Below, piece after piece: positions 13,879 to 24,389 of a stretch of 64,000 bases of DNA (positions within the stretch are counted from its first letter, which is position 1; each line of letters begins with the position of its first letter). The stretch comes from Pycnopodia helianthoides (lineage: Eukaryota; Echinodermata; Asteroidea; Forcipulatida; Asteriidae). Made by a program: the position numbers and the translations under genes. The stretch is taken from positions 5,650,948 through 5,714,947 of the forward strand of contig CM063243.1 of assembly GCA_032158295.1 (NCBI GenBank), given 5' to 3'. The notes beneath the pieces are model-generated. The model did not search any database and had not been told where the DNA came from. It saw only the letters and a program-made list of their open reading frames with translations.

Positions 13879-14802
13879 ACTAGAGCTTAAGTGTTTGTAC
13901 GAACAAACACCGAGGTGTTCGGCTATCAATTGGGTCAGTGTTTAATTAAATCGATGAAAAGATTGTTGATAGCTTTTGAATTTTCACGGAAAGTACATTT
14001 GTTACACAGGAAATAAATGCTAAGGTTACTACTCAACTTCCGCTTTCAACCGAAAGACAAGGTCAATTGAGTCCACACTCTGTGCAGCGTATGATTATTT
14101 TTCGAAGACCTCTCCGATGATGTATAGATTGTAAAATTCCGATGCACGGTTCATAAGTTATTTATTTTTCAAATATATTAAACAAATTTAAATTTAATTG
14201 AACACCTGATTACGTCATTATGACGTCAAGAAAGCGGTGTCTTCTACAATTGAAGAGCTAACTTTGTGCGAAGGTTGTGTGATCTTTGGAAGTGTGTCTT
14301 TTGTTATCTGACAAAAATGCTCACACTTGGATTAGACTAACAGCCCATACAGCCTTGCTCTATGCATAGCCTATGCCAAATGGTCTTTGCCCCCCTGTGA
14401 TCAGTCGAGCAGAACACGCCACGGTACGCATAGCCTTCAATGCATGCGATGTGTAGGCGCACGTTCGTATGTCTACCTGAGTTCTTTCAGTTTCACTATC
14501 GTGCGTTGTCACGGTGGGTCAACTTAAACGTGCGTCTTTTTCGACCTCATGTAAAGGTCAAAATATTGTCATCTGTGTGAAAAAGCTTGAGCAGGCTTAA
14601 CGTTCCACACCTTGATACAAAAAATAAACTAAAATAATTGGTAGTTTTTGAGATACGAATTGTTGAAATTTTCAACTTCCGATTTGAACCGGAAGTAAAG
14701 GTCAAATGGGGTCAAGTTTTCTACCTACATGTAAAGTTGATATAGGCCCCGCAACTATGCGTTTTTTGCGGACAAAGCCCACCGAGAAGAAGAAAAACTA
14801 AA
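13879..14802. repeat. Internally deleted derivative of the 1.46-kb unit
   Basis: It has the same opening module and the same end (GCGGACAAAGCCCACCGAGAAGAAG) as 12414-13878, but about 540 bp are missing after position ~14719. The two form a direct tandem pair. Confidence 0.7.
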
Positions 14803-14805
14803 AAG

Positions 14806-15127
14806 TAAAAAAAAAAAAAACGAACAAAATCAATGAGTTGTTCGCGCTGTTGCACGAACACCTCAAAAAAAACGAACAAAAACAATGAGTTGTTCGCGCT
14901 TTTGCACGAACACCTCAAAAAAAAACGAACAAAAACAATGAGTTGTTCGCGCTGCTGCACGAACACCTCAAAAAAACGGAACAAAAACAAGAGGTGTTCC
15001 TGGCGGATTGCCCGAACACCTAAAAACCGAACAAAAACAATGAGTTGTTCGTGCTGCTGCACGAACACCTCCAAAAAAAACGGAACAAAAACAAGAGGTG
15101 TTCCGGGCGGATTGCCCGAACACCTAA
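14806..15127. repeat. Six-fold ~52-bp hairpin array at right end of block
   Basis: About six tandem units follow the pattern A-tract / CGAACAAAAACAATGAG / TTGTTCG / spacer / CGAACACCTC. Within a unit CGAACAA pairs with TTGTTCG, and GAGTTGTTCG pairs (one mismatch) with CGAACACCTC. Two of the six have the variant AGAGGTGTTCC...GCCCGAACACCT. Smaller versions are at 3897-3992 and 12297-12415. The ORFs read through this stretch on both strands are products of the repetition. Confidence 0.7.
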
Positions 15128-15517
15128 AAATAATCTGAAGGATATATATATTAAGATATATTTTTATATTCATCAGGTGAAGTCAATGGACCCTTTAAAA
15201 AGGTTACTAGCCAATCCTTCCTCCACAATATGCTCTCTAAATCATTAATCAGTGGGACACACACCTCACAGCGCGCGAGAAATACAGTAGAGGGTTGAAC
15301 CATCAGAATACATGGAGAGCTGAAACGAAACTTCATCGGACAAATTGTTAATGTAAACACTGGAAAGAGAGTGAGACCAAGTAAACATAATAATGACCAA
15401 TCTACACTTCAGAGAGAAAGAAACATTTTTCAGTTTTTTAAGGCATAGGGCCTACTACCCTTAATGATATAGAATTGAGAAATGCCAAGTAACATTTGTT
15501 GTTTCTCTGTGTACAAG

Positions 15518-16312
15518 GACCTGGCATGAGTGTCATCAATATTCTTACAAGAGCGATGATTGGATGGTGTTTCGATACTCACTATGCAACCGCTAATGGG
15601 CTTGCACATGCAGGAAGCCCCCTTGGCATCATAATTATGGCTCCTTTGGTTCAACTGCTTCTTGATACATACGGATGGAGAGGTACAATGCTGTTGCTTG
15701 GAGGGTTACTGCTCCATCTTGTCGTAAGCGGCGCCCTCTTAAATCATCCGTCAACGAAAGTTTCCTACAATACGGTTCCCACCAGCGAAAGTGGAAAGTC
15801 AACAATTCGCAGACTTAAAGACAGCCTGGAGTCCATGAAAAAGCATTTCGGTATCTCTATATGTTTCAATGCCCCCTTTTGGGTAACAAGCTTGATTTAC
15901 ATTTGCAACAACTTAGTTGGAGGGTTTTGGTTTATTTATTTCGTCGACCACGTGCAAGTGAAAGGTTTCAGTGCTCATGATGCAGTCATGTTTACTTCAG
16001 CAGCTGGGCTGTCAAGTTTAGTCTGCAAGGCCGCTTCTGGACTTATAGTAGATAAAAAAATCCTGAAATTAAGAGCAGCCATGCTGATTCTCATTCTTCT
16101 TGGCTCATTATCTCTGCTGATTGAACCGTGGATAAACTCATACTGGTTGATGATGTCGAGTGGTGTTATCTTTTTGGGAGGAACTGGAGCGCTGAATTCC
16201 TTTAATGATATCTTGACAAAGGAATTGGTTGGGACGGAAGACCTTGTCTCTGCGTTGAGCTGGATGGAGCTCGTTTTAGGCATAATTACAATGGCTACTG
16301 GTTTCCTACCAG
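15518..16312 (+). CDS. SLC16-like transporter copy A, exon 3
   Basis: This large 795-nt exon opens GPGMSVINILTRAMIGWCFD and runs to ...ATGFLPG. It has acceptor GTGTACAAG before 15518 and donor GTAAGA at 16313, both phase 1. It holds the family-typical stretch HYATANGLAHAGSPLG, equivalent to the SLC16 'LAxGLAxAGSxxG' segment after helix 4. Next come helices 5-6, a Ser/Lys-rich cytoplasmic loop (TKVSYNTVPTSESGKS...), and most of helices 7-12. The frame is open throughout, unlike copy B. A stretch on the minus strand (15975-16283) is a shadow ORF. Confidence 0.92.
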
Positions 16313-17577
16313 GTAAGAAATGTTAACTATATCGAGAGAACAAAAACAGTCTGGTATAGAAAATAGCGTTCGAATCACTGTTGCTTATAAATCAAATTAT
16401 GCTGCGACCGAAATAGCTCACAGGCCTGATATGAAGGTGCACCAGATTATAGTGGTACACCATTTTAATCTGATGGGATTATCCAACACGCCATGTAAAC
16501 TCTCTCTCGATCTCTCTTTATGAGCTGTGATGGTTCTGAGAAGAACCTGTGGTTAACATCTCTACATTTCGATCAGTGTGCTCTGACTGTTTTTAGAAGA
16601 ATTCTAGACTCTGTTGCTGTATGCTGATTAGGTACTGCTGAAGAGGTTTAGCTAACAAGAAGGCTGCTCCAGTACTGCTAAAGAGGTTTAGCTAACGAGT
16701 AGGCTTAGCTCACTCTGGTACTAGAAGGTGGGAATTTGAACAGGATAAGCTGGTCTTAGCTCGATGATGCGCGTAGGAGGGAGCTGGAACTGGATCATAC
16801 CAGGAGTGAGAGGGAGTTTGTGCTCATTGAGATGTCAGTTGGTAACAAAGAAGTAGGGAGCCAAATTTAGTGGAGACTGAGGGTATAGAAGACCCAAGTC
16901 TAAGAACGTAGTGGATGTGACCGTGGTTATAGGAGATCCCATGGAAGGGTTGGGAAGGCAAAGCCAATGATGTGCAAGCCGATGTCTTGTGGGACACTGT
17001 CATGCTTGTTGATATTGATGGCCTCTCTGATCCGTCTGGGGTGCCATGCCTGGATCGGAGCGTTGATTTCTGCCGTTGTGTTGGAGTGTTTGCCGACAGC
17101 TGACATCTCGAAATCTCCCCTCATCCCGTGTGCTCAATGTTCCTTGTTGAGTCTTTACCTTGCCACATTCGCAAGGAATGCAGTAAACTCCTGCAAGGGT
17201 AGATGGATCTTGCTTGTCCCTGTGTGATGAAGACAGCAGTGTAGTTATCTTGTGGGAGCCGAGCAATAGATCTTGAAAGCTGCTTGCCAGAAGATACACC
17301 GGAGACGGTGGGAAGGGGGGGGGGACCTAGGTAGGGCAAACAAACTGAGGGTGTTGGAGGTTGTTCTGGGGTAGATGAGATAGTACATTGGGAAGGAGAC
17401 GATACATTAGGAAGTGGGAAGGAGATGTCGAGTTGTTAAACCACCGGTTCTTTTCAGAACCAACACAGCTCACAGAGAGAGTTATTTTACATGTCTCTGC
17501 AAACCACACAAGACTACTCCACCATGCAAAGTTGAAATTTATTGAAATTAATTATTATAATTTTCTTTGATCCTTAG
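16313..17577 (+). other. Intron 3 of copy A
   Basis: This 1,265-bp phase 1 intron starts GTAAGAAATGTTAAC and ends TCCTTAG. It aligns in blocks with intron 3 of copy B (57854-58893): both contain CTCTCTCTCGATCTCTCTTTATGAGCTGTGATGG-type sequence, a repeated AAGAGGTTTAGCTAAC motif, and a Penelope-like remnant. Each copy has private indels. Confidence 0.75.
16927..17340 (-). pseudogene. Penelope-like element remnant (GIY-YIG region)
   Basis: On the minus strand, in three frames interrupted by shifts, the pieces read in order ...LPQDNYTAVF, ...GVYCIPCECGKV..., RDVSCRQTLQHN and ...INAPIQAWHPRRIREAININ...DIGLHI. This order matches the C-terminal GIY-YIG endonuclease region of Penelope-like retroelements (I-P-C-x-C-G-K-V, then R-x-I-x-E-A-I-x-I-x-K...D-x-G-L). 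Frameshifts and lost GIY/YIG residues make it dead. A shorter copy at the same place in intron 3 of copy B shows that it predates the gene duplication. Confidence 0.55.
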
Positions 17578-17690
17578 GTTGGATATATGACCTTACCGGA
17601 AGCTATGACATTGCGTTCATGATGATGGGATCAATGCTCGCCCTATCGTTGGTGCCGCTCTTTCTTGAACGGCTGTTGCTTTCAAAGTGA
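17578..17690 (+). CDS. SLC16-like transporter copy A, terminal exon 4
   Basis: The exon encodes GWIYDLTGSYDIAFMMMGSM...LSK and ends with TGA at 17688-17690, after acceptor TCCTTAG. 'G-x-x-x-D-x-T-G-S-Y' followed by one last hydrophobic helix is the usual ending of SLC16 proteins. The C-terminal tail is very short. Assuming an exon 1 like that of copy B, the protein would be about 412 residues. Confidence 0.9.
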
Positions 17691-17756
17691 ATGTATAAAA
17701 AGAAATTGAGCCGTGTTCGAATTGACGGCTTCAGCAGTGGGATTGATGTGATCTCA

Positions 17757-17818
17757 AATAAAATGCACTTTATTCCTCCATACTTCTGTCAAAAAGTGCA
17801 TAAGCAGAGCAAAATAAA
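17757..17818 (+). terminator. Polyadenylation signals of copy A
   Basis: AATAAA hexamers lie at 17757-17762 and 17813-17818, 67 and 123 bp after the stop codon. The same pair is conserved behind copy B (59071 and 59127). Confidence 0.6.
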
Positions 17819-18650
17819 CAATGGAAACCAAAATTGTGAACTGTTGGTCAGGTCGGCAGTTAACATTACCTCTTTAAACACATCTTAAACAGATGATTTA
17901 CAAGAAGAATATTTGCTATAGTTTCAGGGTTATTGGTTCACAATATATTAATCTTACCTTACAAATACAATTATAACTGAAAACACAGTAACCGTATTTA
18001 ACCAAATATGGGTATCCCCAGGCGCGGTTCTAGAGCCACAATTTTGGGGGGGCTAGACCTTTGAACGTGACGTCACCCTCTAACTTTCGCTACTGCTATT
18101 TCATTTTTGGAAGTCGAAAAGCAACATATAAACAGCACCTTTTTCATGTATTTGGCGCATAATAAGTAGAAAGATACCATACTCATACAACACATGATGC
18201 AGTTGCGTGCAAATTAATTTGACTCCAAAACGGTGGACAGAACAAAAGCTTGCAGTGGTGTAACGACTTTGATTGAGAATATTATGGGATGTTTATAGAG
18301 GGAAGAGTAAAATCATATGCAGCCGTGTGCAATCAAGTCAAAGGATGAGATCATGTGGCCACGAAAAACATTTTGATGGTATTCGATATAAGAATCATAT
18401 AGAGAGGTTTTATTAATTGACCTGCATAGAAAAATAATAGGACCGGAACGCAATTATAATGTTAAAAAAAACATACAAATTTGTCATGAAGATTCTCTCC
18501 GTGACGAGTGAGAATCATGTTTTGAAAGACAAGCTTTAAAAAACGTTTGAGGCGTCAAGTATAGTTCTTTTATAAAAAACGGGGAGGGGAAAAGGAAGGG
18601 GAAAAATCGCCGGAAGCCCGGGGGCTGGACGGAATGGAGGGAGGGAGGGT

Positions 18651-18654
<4 letters not shown>

Positions 18655-18694
<40 letters not shown>

Positions 18695-18754
18695 AGGGAT
18701 GGAGGGAGGGAGGGAGGGAGGGAGGGAGGGAGGGAGGGAGGGAGGGAGGGAGGA
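18655..18754. repeat. (GA)n / (GGGA)n microsatellite
   Basis: A run of GA dinucleotides (about 18655-18688) continues into GGGA tetranucleotides to about 18754. The purine tract sits between the two transporter copies. Nothing genic was recognised between 17820 and 19800. Confidence 0.95.
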
Positions 18755-19808
18755 AAAGAGGTTAGAACGTACTTAAAAGAAATTTTTTCCAGTGTTGAGC
18801 CACTTGTGTTTTATCACCGCATCGTCTTCATTTCCAAACTGAGATTGGTTTTTATGTTCATGTTATACAAAACAAAACGAGGCGGAAGCGCGCGCCGGCG
18901 GAAACCGCATGTTCTAAGCACCGCGCTTGTCCGACTTGAAACATTTAAAGGCACCTGGCAGTGGTATTTTGTCAAAACAAAGCTTTTGTCATTAATATAT
19001 GTATTTTGATGAGTGGAATGTGAATAAACAGTTAACTAAGGTTTTAAAAAATTAGTTTTTATTTTAATTACAATCTTAAGAGTAGGCCACCCTTCACCTT
19101 GATACATGGTGGCGCTGTTCGTGACGTCAATCAAGGCACGATATTTGAAGGGAAAAAAATGTTGTGCGTATGCGGACGTGATCCACATCAAAGTATGCAT
19201 GTACTAGCTAGCGTATACTAGCTGGCACATCGCACCGAAAACGACGTCGTTAGTCTGACTTTCGCGGCCCACAACCGCTTATACTTGGGATCTGCAGAAA
19301 ACAAATGCAGACTGACCTCATCATTACTTGTTTAGCTGCATACAGCAGCAATACACCTGGTCGGCATGGCCGGAAAGTGCAAGAAAAACCCCTTTTTTCT
19401 AGACATAATCAGTTGAACAGTTTGCTCATTTTAGCTCAGCAGTAAGCAAATATCTGTGCTTGTTGGCCTTGGGCTTGATGTCACAAAGTGCTATAATGGC
19501 TCATCTTTACACGGGTTAGCTACGGTCAATCCTAAATCCTAAGCTTGTAATTATGCGACTTGGAGAAAGGATCTGTAGCCTTTTAGTCTTATCTTACCAG
19601 TTAAGTCTTATCATGATTGAAGCAAACATTTTCATGCTACTTCTCTGTGCTCACGCATGAAAAACAGTTTCACTAATATAGAATGACATGGGGAAAGGAA
19701 ACACATACTATTACTGAAAATTCATTTCAAGAATTTTAATCAGACAGTATGGGATAGGGCTGCATGCACGATATGCAGATTGAAACAACAAAGAATGTAA
19801 CGATGGGT

Positions 19809-20060
19809 TTAATATACCTCGAAAAAGACGATGAGAAGCAAGACTTGCGGGGCAGACTGTGGGTAGAACCCTGCGCCACACTGGTTGTCTCTTCTCTTGC
19901 GTGTACGGCTTCCACTTTCTTTTAGGGCCTCTTCCTCTGCGAATCTGACGCTTTTGAGCTGCTCTGCAGAGAGATGATCCGCACCCTTCTTATCGAGCTG
20001 TCCCACCGTGGCCCAGCCGGCCTTACTCCCGTCGGCTATTCCGATTTTTCTCTTCCTTTC
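19809..20060 (-). pseudogene. Possible retroelement gag-like fragment
   Basis: The minus strand reads KRKIGIADGSKAGWATVGQL...GADHLSAEQLKSVRFAEEEA...RTRKRRDNQ. The 'KIAD-S--GW-TV' opening and the acidic/basic continuation resemble ORF1 proteins that accompany tyrosine-recombinase or RT elements in invertebrates. The coding frame reaches a GT (GTATATTA, about 19818), which could be a donor. There is no partner ORF nearby, so it is either an orphan fragment or a stray exon. Confidence 0.3.
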
Positions 20061-20554
20061 AAGTCAAGTCAATAGATAACAATAAGCATTTTGAGAAAAA
20101 GTACATTGTAATTTGCAAACAAAAAGCCCAGACAGAGTGAGCTGCAGCTGACTAGTGTCAAAGTGCACATAATGGCTATACACCCAGGCCTGATGTTTGC
20201 TCATGCACCATCAGAAAAATATATACTAGTGAAGAACCCTTTCGTAACATGGAACAAACATTTCTCATAAAACCTGGCGTACAAATTTTCAGCATGCCAT
20301 TGAAAAATGAAAGAACACGGTACAAAGTCCTGCTGTACCAGGTTTTTTCTTCTTTTTATTTTTTGACAAACTGCAGTTTCATTTCTGTTCCAAAGACATT
20401 TGCACACACAAAAATAGTCAACATATTCACAAAGAAAAAAAAGATACAAATCCAGGTGCATTAAAGTCATGGTTTTTTAAAGAATACTTGAAAAAAAAGA
20501 CCTGTGATGATGATTCCTCACTGTTGAAAGATGGCATCCAAATCTGTATTCTCG

Positions 20555-20658
20555 TTACTTTCTGGGGAGCATTTTGATCTAAATCTGCTCCCCATGTATA
20601 CGACTGTCCGCGGTACATAAATCCATCTGATGTGTATCTTGAACGGATATTGTGTCAC
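20555..20658 (-). pseudogene. Broken copy of carboxypeptidase Q last exon
   Basis: After an intact-looking acceptor (TTTGCAG), the minus strand reads GDTISVQDTHQMDLCTA and then loses frame. Compared with the functional-looking exon at 60104-60213, several bases around ACCGCAGTGTGGACAGTC are deleted, and the VVSYIVADLDQMLP ending is lost. Flanking sequence on both sides (about 20090-20180 and 20690-20815) also aligns with 59920-60030 and 60225-60360. This marks the downstream edge of the duplicated segment. Confidence 0.8.
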
Positions 20659-20924
20659 CTGCAAACAGACAAAAAAAGACTGTATCTATAATCACCGGAT
20701 AAAATCGATAAAAATAATAGCAGGCATTAGTTAGGCAACTTAAACTTGTACCAAAGCATTCCTGAAACCGTCTCAAATCCTTCTGAGTATGCAGCACCGG
20801 CAGCCACATTGGCTCATATGTTGCTAATCAGTCATATCGGAAATGTCCACCCTCACAGGTACCCATTTACTCCTGGATGATGAGAAGCAATTACAGTTAA
20901 GTGTCTTGCTATCCGGATTCAAGC

Positions 20925-21345
20925 TGTGATGTTTCTGTTCAGCAGAGTGTGGGTTCGAGTCCCAGTCGTGACACTTGTGTCCTTAAGCAAGACACTTGAC
21001 CATTATTGCTTCGTCCTTCGGATGGGACGTAAAGCCGTTGGTCCCGTGTGTTGTGTAATGCACGTAAAAGAACCCAGTGCACTTATCGAAAAGAGAAGGG
21101 GTTCGCCCCGGTGTTCCTGGTTTGATTGGCAGCATATTGCGCCACAGCACCTTGTAAACCATTACATTGTGCTATGTAAAGGAATAGGTCTCAAACTTCA
21201 AAAAGTAGCTCCACATTATATACCTTGCAGGAAAATACTGACTGTTGAGGCGCCTTGAGCGTCACTGAGTGACGGATATGAGCGCTAAATAAGAAGCCAC
21301 TATTATTATTAGTAGTAGGCAAGTCATGACCGGTATTCAAACCCC
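20925..21345 (+). repeat. tRNA-derived SINE-like repeat
   Basis: A perfect pol III B-box (GGTTCGAGTCC, 20952-20962) sits in AGAGTGTGGGTTCGAGTCCCAGTCGTGACAC. It is followed by CTTAAGCAAGACACTTGACC and TCCTTCGGATGGGACGTAAAGCCGT...GTCCCGTGTG, a body shared by many invertebrate SINEs. Near 21326-21352 a piece resembling the same head occurs inverted (GACCGGTATTCAAACCCCACACTCT). The ORF overlapping this region is not a gene. Confidence 0.6.
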
Positions 21346-22432
21346 ACACTCTGGCAATTACACATTTCCTTTAGCCACATCCTCGTCAGTAAGATTTTCA
21401 GAAGACGAGAAAAAATGCACCCACATGACCATATTTGTTAATGATAAAAAAAGACACTTTAAAATAAATTGTGTGAGCTTTTGTTTGTTTAAAAAACTTT
21501 TCCAAAGAATTACGACAGGATTGGTGTTGAGAGTGTTAACGAGATATTGAGATTTTCACTCAGAAATTGCAATAATTATTACCAAAGCTAAATTATTTTG
21601 AAATTTTCAGCTTCTCAATCACAGGAGGGCTGCTGTGGCTTCTGAAATTATTTAAGCTAAATTATATACTTGCAGTCGGTTAGGTTTATCGGTTGGTCAT
21701 TGTTATTGCTTTTGAACGTTTGAATCTTGTTCATTGTCGATGTCAAACATGTAAATTAAAAAAGATTATCTTTGCATCTGAAATTTGAATTACAATTTTA
21801 CTCAAGTACTGTAGCCAGTGTACTTGTAGGAAATCTATTATCTGTCTAACAATGTGTTATCGTTTAAAGGGCCGTTTGGTAATAACACATAAAAGGGCAA
21901 TAAAAACTATACAAAGTCATTTGATTTCCTAGGAACGGCTCCACACACAAAGAGCAGTTTGGCCACGGTCTCGGTTATTGAGACTCGGTTTATTTGAAGT
22001 CGGAAGTTATGCATAGGAGCAGAGACCCGCAGGTCCGGTTTTCGGGTAGAACCGGGAAGCGATTTTTTTCCCCCGTACCACACTAGAGCCAATGCATACA
22101 CGCATAAGGTATGGGCGCTTTCCCGGATCCCTTCACTGTTGACCCCCTGTCTCAAGTGTGGTACGAAAAAACAAATTGCAACCGGGAAATCGAAGGAACC
22201 ACCCACCCTGATATGATACTAGGGTTTATGTGCGCACAAGGACCAAAGGTTACTATGAAAACGTCTATTGATAACCAGCGATGCGGTGGTATGGTAGGCG
22301 TGTTCCAAATAGTCCACTTTAGTGTAGTCCAACCATCATTAGACAGAGATCGGGCTACGAGCTTATGGCCATGAGTGACTTGCTTTTTGTAGTTACACAG
22401 TCTAGACTAACTGTTTTATAAGCATTACTAAA
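21346..22432. other. Upstream region of copy B, no gene recognised
   Basis: This AT-rich sequence holds no exon I can support. It should contain the promoter and 5' UTR of copy B, whose ATG is at 22433, but I see no convincing TATA box or initiator. The short ORFs here overlap on both strands and look like chance. Confidence 0.4.
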
Positions 22433-22619
22433 ATGGCTATATCTGAGAAGTATGCGGGGTGGTTTGCTGTGGTTAATCTATTTATAGCCTGGTTTCTTTG
22501 GGCTGGTACCATTAAAGGACTTGGAGTAATGCTCCCGACTCTTATGACGCAGTTTACTGCACAGACTTGGCTGATTGGATGGATGATAGCTTTCGTACAG
22601 GGAATGGCTTATCTAACAG
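22433..22619 (+). CDS. SLC16-like transporter copy B, exon 1 (start)
   Basis: It starts MAISEKYAGWFAVVNLFIAW with ATG in an AAAATGG context. The exon encodes helix 1, a GLGVMLPTLM loop and the start of helix 2, ending ...MAYLTG at a GTAAAT donor in phase 1. 'YAGWFAVV' stands where SLC16 proteins have the '(D/E)G(G/S)(W/F)GW' helix-1 signature, so the motif is only partly kept and the acidic residue is shifted. The next exon is 21 kb downstream. Confidence 0.88.
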
Positions 22620-24290
22620 GTAAATAATCATAATGACATTGACAAGTGACATACTGGTTGCTCTTTGATTTGTCTCTTGCTACAGTGATCTGAATATCAA
22701 GTGTTTTATCCATACAATATTCTTGACAATATTATTCAACTGGCAGTGTCCCCGCACACGCCCACAATGTCAACTCATCACAGCAAACCAATTGTAATTT
22801 TGTGAAAAAGTGCAATTCAGTGTGGAAAAACCTAGCCCACTCTGTTGGGCTGTTATGGCTGTCTTTTAACATCGGTCAATATAACACTCACCATTACAGC
22901 CCACCATCTATACATGTCTAAAACGCGAAGTTTATACGTAGGTCCGGCACGTCAAACCACTTTGATTGCAAACTTATCCTATTTCTAAACATCCCATACT
23001 ACTCAAACCTACTCATATTTTTCCTTACAATTGTGGAATTACTATGATACATGACAGGGCTTACAAAATTATTCATTTGTCCAGATGTGATGATTTGAAA
23101 ATGGCACAAAAAACGTCCCTACAGATGAGTGTTATACGACCGAAAAGCCCAGCAAGGTGGGCTAGAAAAAACCGACTAGTCCGACAGTTGTAAAACTGGG
23201 GCCAGCAAACTGCATTTACTTATCAAATTCGGTGTTATTACACGTTGTTTCCAACCACTTTCCAACATAGTTCATGTAAATATTTGTGAAATGTGAGCGT
23301 TGTTTTTTATTGCTTTGCATTGTAATTTTTAAATAGTTACGTACATTTAAATACAATCACTTTGGTTTTCTTGTTTCACTGTAGCCTTGATTGCAAGGCT
23401 GTGTAATAGTTTGCTTACTATAAAGCTAAAAATGTGAATAACCATGTAGTGAATTCTTGTGGAACGCGGTAAGAGAAAGCTACAGAGCGGGCTTCGTCAC
23501 CCCACTCTTCGTTCAACAAGCGAGGTTCACCATTACAGCACTTCGTCAATCGCCATGAGTTTATAACAGGGAATGTTGTTGTGAATAGTATTGTGGCGAA
23601 AAGTACCTTCTCGTCAGGAATTATTATAGGCCCAAGTGAATAAAATGCATTCTGAATAGAGCTTGACAATGGGTTTGCCTTAAGTTTTAAACTGAACAAT
23701 TCTATAGATTAAATTCTGGAATTGCTTATTTGTTTATATAATAATATTTAACTTAGTCGAGGTTTACAGGAACAGTGCAGGAATTGTTTAATAACGAGAA
23801 AGTTTATTTGAAATGCTTTCACAAGTAAAATGGAGTTCATGGGAGTTACAGGGAAAGTACATGTTTGGTTTTTGAAACCGTTCGATTGTTTTAATCCTAT
23901 ACAAATGTAGCTATCTACAATTAAACTAACCTGTGAAAAATTTCAAAAGATGGTCGAGTTTTTTAGATATCGCCGAAAATCCGGAGCGAATGTCAACGCA
24001 GGAAGAATAATCCGTAATACACAATCTGATCGTTTTTGCAGTAACTTTTCACAGATTTTAATTTTGGGGGATAACCACATTATTTCGATGTGAAATGTTT
24101 CTCAAAATGCTTTATACTATCAATTAAAAGTTGCTGTACTTCTAACCAAGTAAGTTTATTGCCATTAATTTTAATAGTGATTACGATAACGCATTATTGA
24201 ACAGACATAGATTTCCACACTATGTACACGTACATTGTACATGTACAGTAGGCTGGCTACAGTACTTGCGTAAATGTATTATGTAAAGGA

Positions 24291-24389
24291 TAATACCCGA
24301 GGTGCGCGTCATTCGTGGGTAGGAATGGCCCGAGGGTGAAGCCCGAGGGCCATTCGTACCCACGAATGGCGCGTACACCGAGGGCATTA
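24291..24389. repeat. Long imperfect hairpin at outer edge of Penelope-like element
   Basis: AATACCCGAGGTGCGCGTCA...GGAATGGCC pairs with GGCCATTCGTACCCACGAATGGCGCG...GAGGGCATT around a short GAGGGTGAAGCCC loop. It abuts the left terminal repeat of the Penelope-like element at 24396. Confidence 0.6.

Larger units (their letters stand above)
378..15126. repeat. 14.75-kb head-to-tail repeat block inserted in intron 2 of copy A
   Basis: The left flank (...CCTAAGTATTAGA) and right flank (AAAATAATCTGAAGG...) of this block are adjacent in the paralogous intron of copy B (about 43863-43880), so everything between them was gained by copy A or lost by copy B. The block has no convincing gene. It is built of units of roughly 0.9-2.7 kb. 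Each begins with a CTAGAG / hairpin / AGGTGTTCGG module and most end in an A-rich stretch (GAAGAAGAAAAACTAAAAA). Inside the units, degenerate ~350-bp modules recur. They contain ACTTCCGG/CCGGAAGT palindromes, AAGGTCAAATGGGGTCA, and TGACGTCATCATGACGTCA. The superfamily is not recognised; a Helitron/Helentron-like or other non-autonomous origin is possible. Confidence 0.8.

Noticed and set aside
14721..15248. Long overlapping ORFs on both strands rich in FEVFVQQREQL or NTSKKTNKN
   Set aside because: They arise from the 52-bp hairpin array, which is open in several frames by repetition.
15975..16283. Minus-strand ORF over transporter exon 3
   Set aside because: Shadow of a conserved, spliced coding exon on the plus strand.
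20941..20965. tRNA gene suggested by a perfect B-box
   Set aside because: No A-box or cloverleaf can be built around it; the following sequence is SINE body.
22620..24290. Additional exons in the left part of intron 1 of copy B
   Set aside because: Short ORFs here have no consistent splice sites or family similarity, and exon 1 to exon 2 phases already agree.
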